Shown here: positions 60,822 to 64,000 of the stretch, piece by piece
Layout: every line of letters begins with the position of its first letter
Numbering within the stretch: position 1 is the first letter of the stretch
Origin: Shouchella clausii
GTDB taxonomy: Bacteria; Bacillota; Bacilli; Bacillales; Bacillaceae_D
Direction: 5' to 3'
Length of the DNA stretch: 64,000 bases
Assembly: GCF_002250115.1 (NCBI RefSeq)
Contig: NZ_CP019985.1
Coordinates: forward strand, 868,001 to 932,000
Position numbers and translations under genes: made by a program
Notes under the pieces: generated by a model
The model's input: only the letters and a program-made list of their open reading frames with translations
Database searches by the model: none
What the model was told of the DNA's origin: nothing

Positions 60822-62120
60822 TTACTTTAAGATCGATTCTGCTTGCTGGCGAAACTGTTCGGCTCCATCTTCCGGTGTGGTTTGCCCGTATTTTAACGAC
60901 TCCACAATCCGTAAGAAGGCAGCGCGCACTTCACTTTCACCAGGCGGGGGCAGCGGATCGGCTGACGCCGAGTTCTCAGCGACATATTCTAAGTACGCAA
61001 ACGTTTTTTCGACTTCTGGCGAGACTTTCCCCTCAAGATGGGAACGGATTTCAGCTGAAATCGGCACGCCCCGCTCGGCTTGGAGGATTTCATTTGCTTC
61101 AGGGTCATTTGTTATAAAGTCAATAAACAGCGCGGCATGTTCTTCCTGGTTCGTATGCTCGCTAATGGCGAACGACATGCTTGGCCTTATCCAGTTGCCT
61201 TCCGTCCCCCCCTCCATCTCAGGAAGCGGTTTCAAATCTAATTCTGCTTCCGTTAACGCCTGCTGCCCAATAATCTGATTGCTCGCGATCAGCAGCATGC
61301 TTGTCGTTCCGTCTGCAATCGTTGAATCTCCGCCTTGAATATATTCCATCGTTAATTCATGGGGCGGCGCTGCTTCGTCTTCAATCATTTCTTGGATAAA
61401 TTGAAAATAAGAAATGAGCGTTTCATCAGAGTAGCCAAGCCCGTCGCCTGTTTCATTAAACACACTTTCGCCATTCTGCCTTGCATAGGCGAAAAACAAA
61501 TCAAATTCGGTATTGTTAAAGTCGTAGCCATAAAAGCCATCGCCAAGTGCGCTTTTTAATTCCAGCATCGCTGCTTTCATATCATCGTACGTATAGCCTT
61601 CATCTAGCTCAATGCCATGTTCGGTGAACAGCTCGGCGTTGTAAAGCATGCCGAGAGCATTGGAGCCGAGTGAAATCCCATATACCGAGTCGTCAATTGT
61701 ATTTACATCTTGGTAGACATCATCCACATTGGACAAATCAATCGAGCCGTCCTCGATCAGAGGAGCCAAATCTTTCAATAAATTTCTAGAAATGTACTCG
61801 TTCATTTTCGTATAGTCTAATTGGACGACATCGGGCAAGTTGCTTCCTGCGGCTTGTGTCGTTAGCCGTTCCCAATAGTTGTCCCAGGTCGTGTACTCTG
61901 GCTCAACCGTTATATCAGGATATTTTTCTTCAAACAGATCGATCACGTCAAGTGTCATTGTATGGCGCTCCTGCCCGCCCCACCATGCAACCCGTAAAAC
62001 ATTGTCGCCGCTGGCGGTAGAACCGTTGTCTTCCCCTCCCGTTCCAACTTGGCAACCTGTCACCGCAAAGACCGATAAGGCTAATGTCGAATAAAGAACA
62101 ATGCTCCGCTTTTTTTTCAC
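60822..62120 (-). CDS. Oligosaccharide-binding lipoprotein (YesO-like)
   Basis: 432 residues, solute-binding family 1, with a lipoprotein signal (FAVTGC, Cys23). It starts with GTG behind AAGGAGGAG. It sits between the rhamnogalacturonan lyase and two permeases, the order seen for YesO-like importers. The ligand is inferred from the lyase. Confidence 0.87.
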   Translation of the reverse strand: MKKKRSIVLYSTLALSVFAVTGCQVGTGGEDNGSTASGDNVLRVAWWGGQERHTMTLDVIDLFEEKYPDITVEPEYTTWDNYWERLTTQAAGSNLPDVVQLDYTKMNEYISRNLLKDLAPLIEDGSIDLSNVDDVYQDVNTIDDSVYGISLGSNALGMLYNAELFTEHGIELDEGYTYDDMKAAMLELKSALGDGFYGYDFNNTEFDLFFAYARQNGESVFNETGDGLGYSDETLISYFQFIQEMIEDEAAPPHELTMEYIQGGDSTIADGTTSMLLIASNQIIGQQALTEAELDLKPLPEMEGGTEGNWIRPSMSFAISEHTNQEEHAALFIDFITNDPEANEILQAERGVPISAEIRSHLEGKVSPEVEKTFAYLEYVAENSASADPLPPPGESEVRAAFLRIVESLKYGQTTPEDGAEQFRQQAESILK

Positions 62121-62210
62121 AACAACTCCTCCTTGTATTCCGCGCTTCCGTCCCTCGACAGGCGCGTCTGCTTAAGTGCGTGACTAACACGGCTTGTCTA
62201 TTTACCACAA

Positions 62211-64000
62211 TTATTTTTGGCCTGATTCCCATTGTTGCAAGGCTGTTTCGACATGGCGATTTAGCTGTTCTTTTGCTTCTTTCGATACATGGCGTTCGTT
62301 TGCCCTGTTATGCAAATGGCGCTTATATTTGTCAATAAACGAGAGCGCTTGCTTCGTCCGTCCTGCTTCGTTATGGTGCTTTGCCTGCTTAAGAGATTGG
62401 GTAAGCTGGACAACGAGTGGGCCTTGGACTTCGCCCGCCACAATAAACGCTTCTGTTGCTTTTTCCAAAAAGACGAATCGGTCTTCCTCGTGTTCATTGA
62501 ACAATGGCACATACGCCCAATCAATATCCGAAGCAAAGTAGAAGCTCGGATAAGAAGGTTGGTTGTAAGTGACATTTTGCCAAGCAATCCCCGTTCGGTA
62601 TTGGGGATCATGCATCAATGTGTACAGTTTTCTCTCTGTTCGTTCTGTGTTCATATAAATACGAATTGCAGAGCTGTCTTCTGTGCGGACGAGAAGCTCT
62701 TCCCGCCAATCGCCAAATATGTCTGCAACAAGGGACGGATTGCCTTTCGTTCCGTTGTTTGTCCTTGTCCCTTCCGCTGTCAACAAACGCCCTCGTTGCC
62801 AATCATCAATCGTCGGTGTCTCGTCAAGCGCGCCATTGACAATTTGTGTGGTCATGTCAGGGGACCATTTAATATTCATGTTTGTGCCTGGCTGCTCGGT
62901 GCCTAAACGCTTGCCTGACGCACTGTATAAGCCGACGGCCCACGTTTCGAGGCCGCGCTCGCCAGGGATGACATCGCCAACCATGCCTCGGCCAGTGTCT
63001 CGGCCGCTATACTCTCCGTAAAGGACATCGCCTGTACGCGCATCGCGTAAAGCGAAACCATACGGCGCATACTGGGCCCCTTCAAAAACCATAAATGATT
63101 CCAACCCTGGCCTGTCTGGATCAATATCGGCAACATGAAGGGCATCGCCATGGCCTAATCGTGCCATTTCACCTGGAGCTGCACTTTCGGGAGGCAATTC
63201 AGCAAACGAGCTATACAGGAGCGTCCCGTCATCGTCAATCGTTGCAGCACCATAAATAATCTCATGTTTGCCATCCCCGTCGACATCGGCAACACTCAAT
63301 GAATGTGCCCCTTGTGTGGTGAGGGTGGCGTATTCGTCATTGGTTCCGTCTACGCCATGTGGTGAATCGTGAAATGGGTTTTCCATCGGTGTCCAGCCGC
63401 TGTCAACAAACCAATTCTCGTGCAGTTGTTCGCCGTCCCAATCATAGGCAACAAGTGTGGTTCTTGTGTAATAGCCTCTCGCAAAAATGGCAGAAGGCTT
63501 TTCACCATCCAAGTATGCAACCCCTGCTAAAAAGCGATCGACACGATTGCCTGGCTCAATCCGGTTCATCGCATAGTCGCCCCACATAAGGCCATCGTCT
63601 TCTCGCCCTGGTTTATAATGAATTGTTTGTAATTCCTGTCCTGTCTCGCCTGCAAACACCGTTAAATACTCAGGGCCTTCAACGATAAAACCTTCAAAAT
63701 CCCGCAATTGGTTGTTCGCACTTCTCGAAGGGGCGTATTCATCGATAAAATAATCGGCTAACGCCTCCGCATCTCCGCGGCTTAAAGGATAGTCATACAG
63801 CGGTTCGATCCCGAAAGCCTCTTCAAGCGTCTCTGGCCAATTGCCGTTTTTTACTTCTTCATGCTCATGCCAACCGATAAACATCTCGACCACATGGGCA
63901 TAATAATCATCGGCACTCATCCGGTAATCGTCTTCATGGCTGTAACCTGCTTCCACGTCTTCCTGCGGCATCGTAATATACGTTTCCGATTCGACTTTGC
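62211..64000 (-). CDS. Rhamnogalacturonan lyase PL11 with C-terminal FIMAH-like domain, partial (right edge)
   Basis: The frame stays open to the window edge, so the N-terminus and any signal peptide are missing; ~596 residues are visible. The PL11 (YesW/YesX) beta-propeller shows repeated calcium-type loops: SVADVDGDGKHEII, HVADIDPDRPGLES, LVADIFGDWREELLV, then YRTGIAWQNVTYNQPSYP. It cleaves the rhamnogalacturonan-I backbone by beta-elimination. The last ~75 residues (from VAGEVQGPLVVQL, with KYKRHLHNRANERHVS) resemble the FIMAH domain of secreted Firmicutes enzymes, which suggests an extracellular protein. It is upstream of the YesO-like importer. Confidence 0.87.
   Translation of the reverse strand, partial: KVESETYITMPQEDVEAGYSHEDDYRMSADDYYAHVVEMFIGWHEHEEVKNGNWPETLEEAFGIEPLYDYPLSRGDAEALADYFIDEYAPSRSANNQLRDFEGFIVEGPEYLTVFAGETGQELQTIHYKPGREDDGLMWGDYAMNRIEPGNRVDRFLAGVAYLDGEKPSAIFARGYYTRTTLVAYDWDGEQLHENWFVDSGWTPMENPFHDSPHGVDGTNDEYATLTTQGAHSLSVADVDGDGKHEIIYGAATIDDDGTLLYSSFAELPPESAAPGEMARLGHGDALHVADIDPDRPGLESFMVFEGAQYAPYGFALRDARTGDVLYGEYSGRDTGRGMVGDVIPGERGLETWAVGLYSASGKRLGTEQPGTNMNIKWSPDMTTQIVNGALDETPTIDDWQRGRLLTAEGTRTNNGTKGNPSLVADIFGDWREELLVRTEDSSAIRIYMNTERTERKLYTLMHDPQYRTGIAWQNVTYNQPSYPSFYFASDIDWAYVPLFNEHEEDRFVFLEKATEAFIVAGEVQGPLVVQLTQSLKQAKHHNEAGRTKQALSFIDKYKRHLHNRANERHVSKEAKEQLNRHVETALQQWESGQK

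Overview
The window looks like a chromosomal carbohydrate-utilisation region of a low-to-mid GC, probably alkaliphilic Bacillaceae bacterium. The evidence is AGGAGG-type ribosome sites, frequent GTG/TTG starts, CcpA-type cre boxes, and orthologues of Bacillus subtilis IolABCDEGIJ/IolR, AraABDLM, AraNPQ, YesL and YdaE. Gene content and order recall the Shouchella (Bacillus) clausii group; that assignment is inference. I see no rRNA, tRNA, CRISPR array, insertion sequence or prophage. Many starts were moved from the longest reading frame to the codon behind the best Shine-Dalgarno site.

Region 1 (1-4.9 kb, minus strand) is a regulator-led fructose-type PTS operon: PRD/EIIA regulator, ketose aldolase, IIA, IIB, IIC and a D-lyxose (mannose) isomerase cut by the left edge. 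Region 2 (5.2-13.4 kb) is a hexonate/uronate module: an LgoD-like L-galactonate dehydrogenase, a TRAP transporter (dctP-Q-M), altronate dehydratase and tagaturonate reductase, with a divergent AraC regulator. It would take L-galactonate to 2-keto-3-deoxygluconate. Region 3 (13.6-17.1 kb, plus) is a CUT1 sugar ABC importer behind a long structured leader that contains a terminator and a four-residue open reading frame. A YkgJ-type cysteine-cluster gene and metY follow.

Region 4 (19.3-32.1 kb) is a complete inositol operon, iolABCDE-G-I-J-X plus a sodium:solute symporter, with divergent iolR and a recognisable tandem IolR operator. Region 5 (32.2-39.8 kb) is an efflux/ABC region: a DHA2 MFS pump, a TetR regulator with a paired SMR pump sharing one 13-bp palindrome, a fusion of a degenerate ABC ATPase domain to a LytTR DNA-binding domain with its own permease, a small export-family membrane protein, and a separate ATPase/permease pair.

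Region 6 (40-64 kb, minus strand) handles plant cell-wall arabinan and pectin: a rhamnogalacturonan lyase with a C-terminal FIMAH-like domain (cut by the right edge), its ABC importer, alpha-L-arabinofuranosidase, an AraNPQ importer, a YesL protein, two regulators (an ArsR-type HTH fused to a large beta-rich domain, and an AraC type), araL-M-D-B-A, a ChvE-GguAB monosaccharide importer and a GH4 glycosidase. Extracellular cleavage feeds oligosaccharides to CUT1 importers that have no ATPase of their own here, so a shared MsmX-like ATPase elsewhere is implied. Free arabinose enters through ChvE-GguAB and is converted to xylulose 5-phosphate by AraABD. Cre-like boxes in front of several of these units indicate carbon catabolite control.
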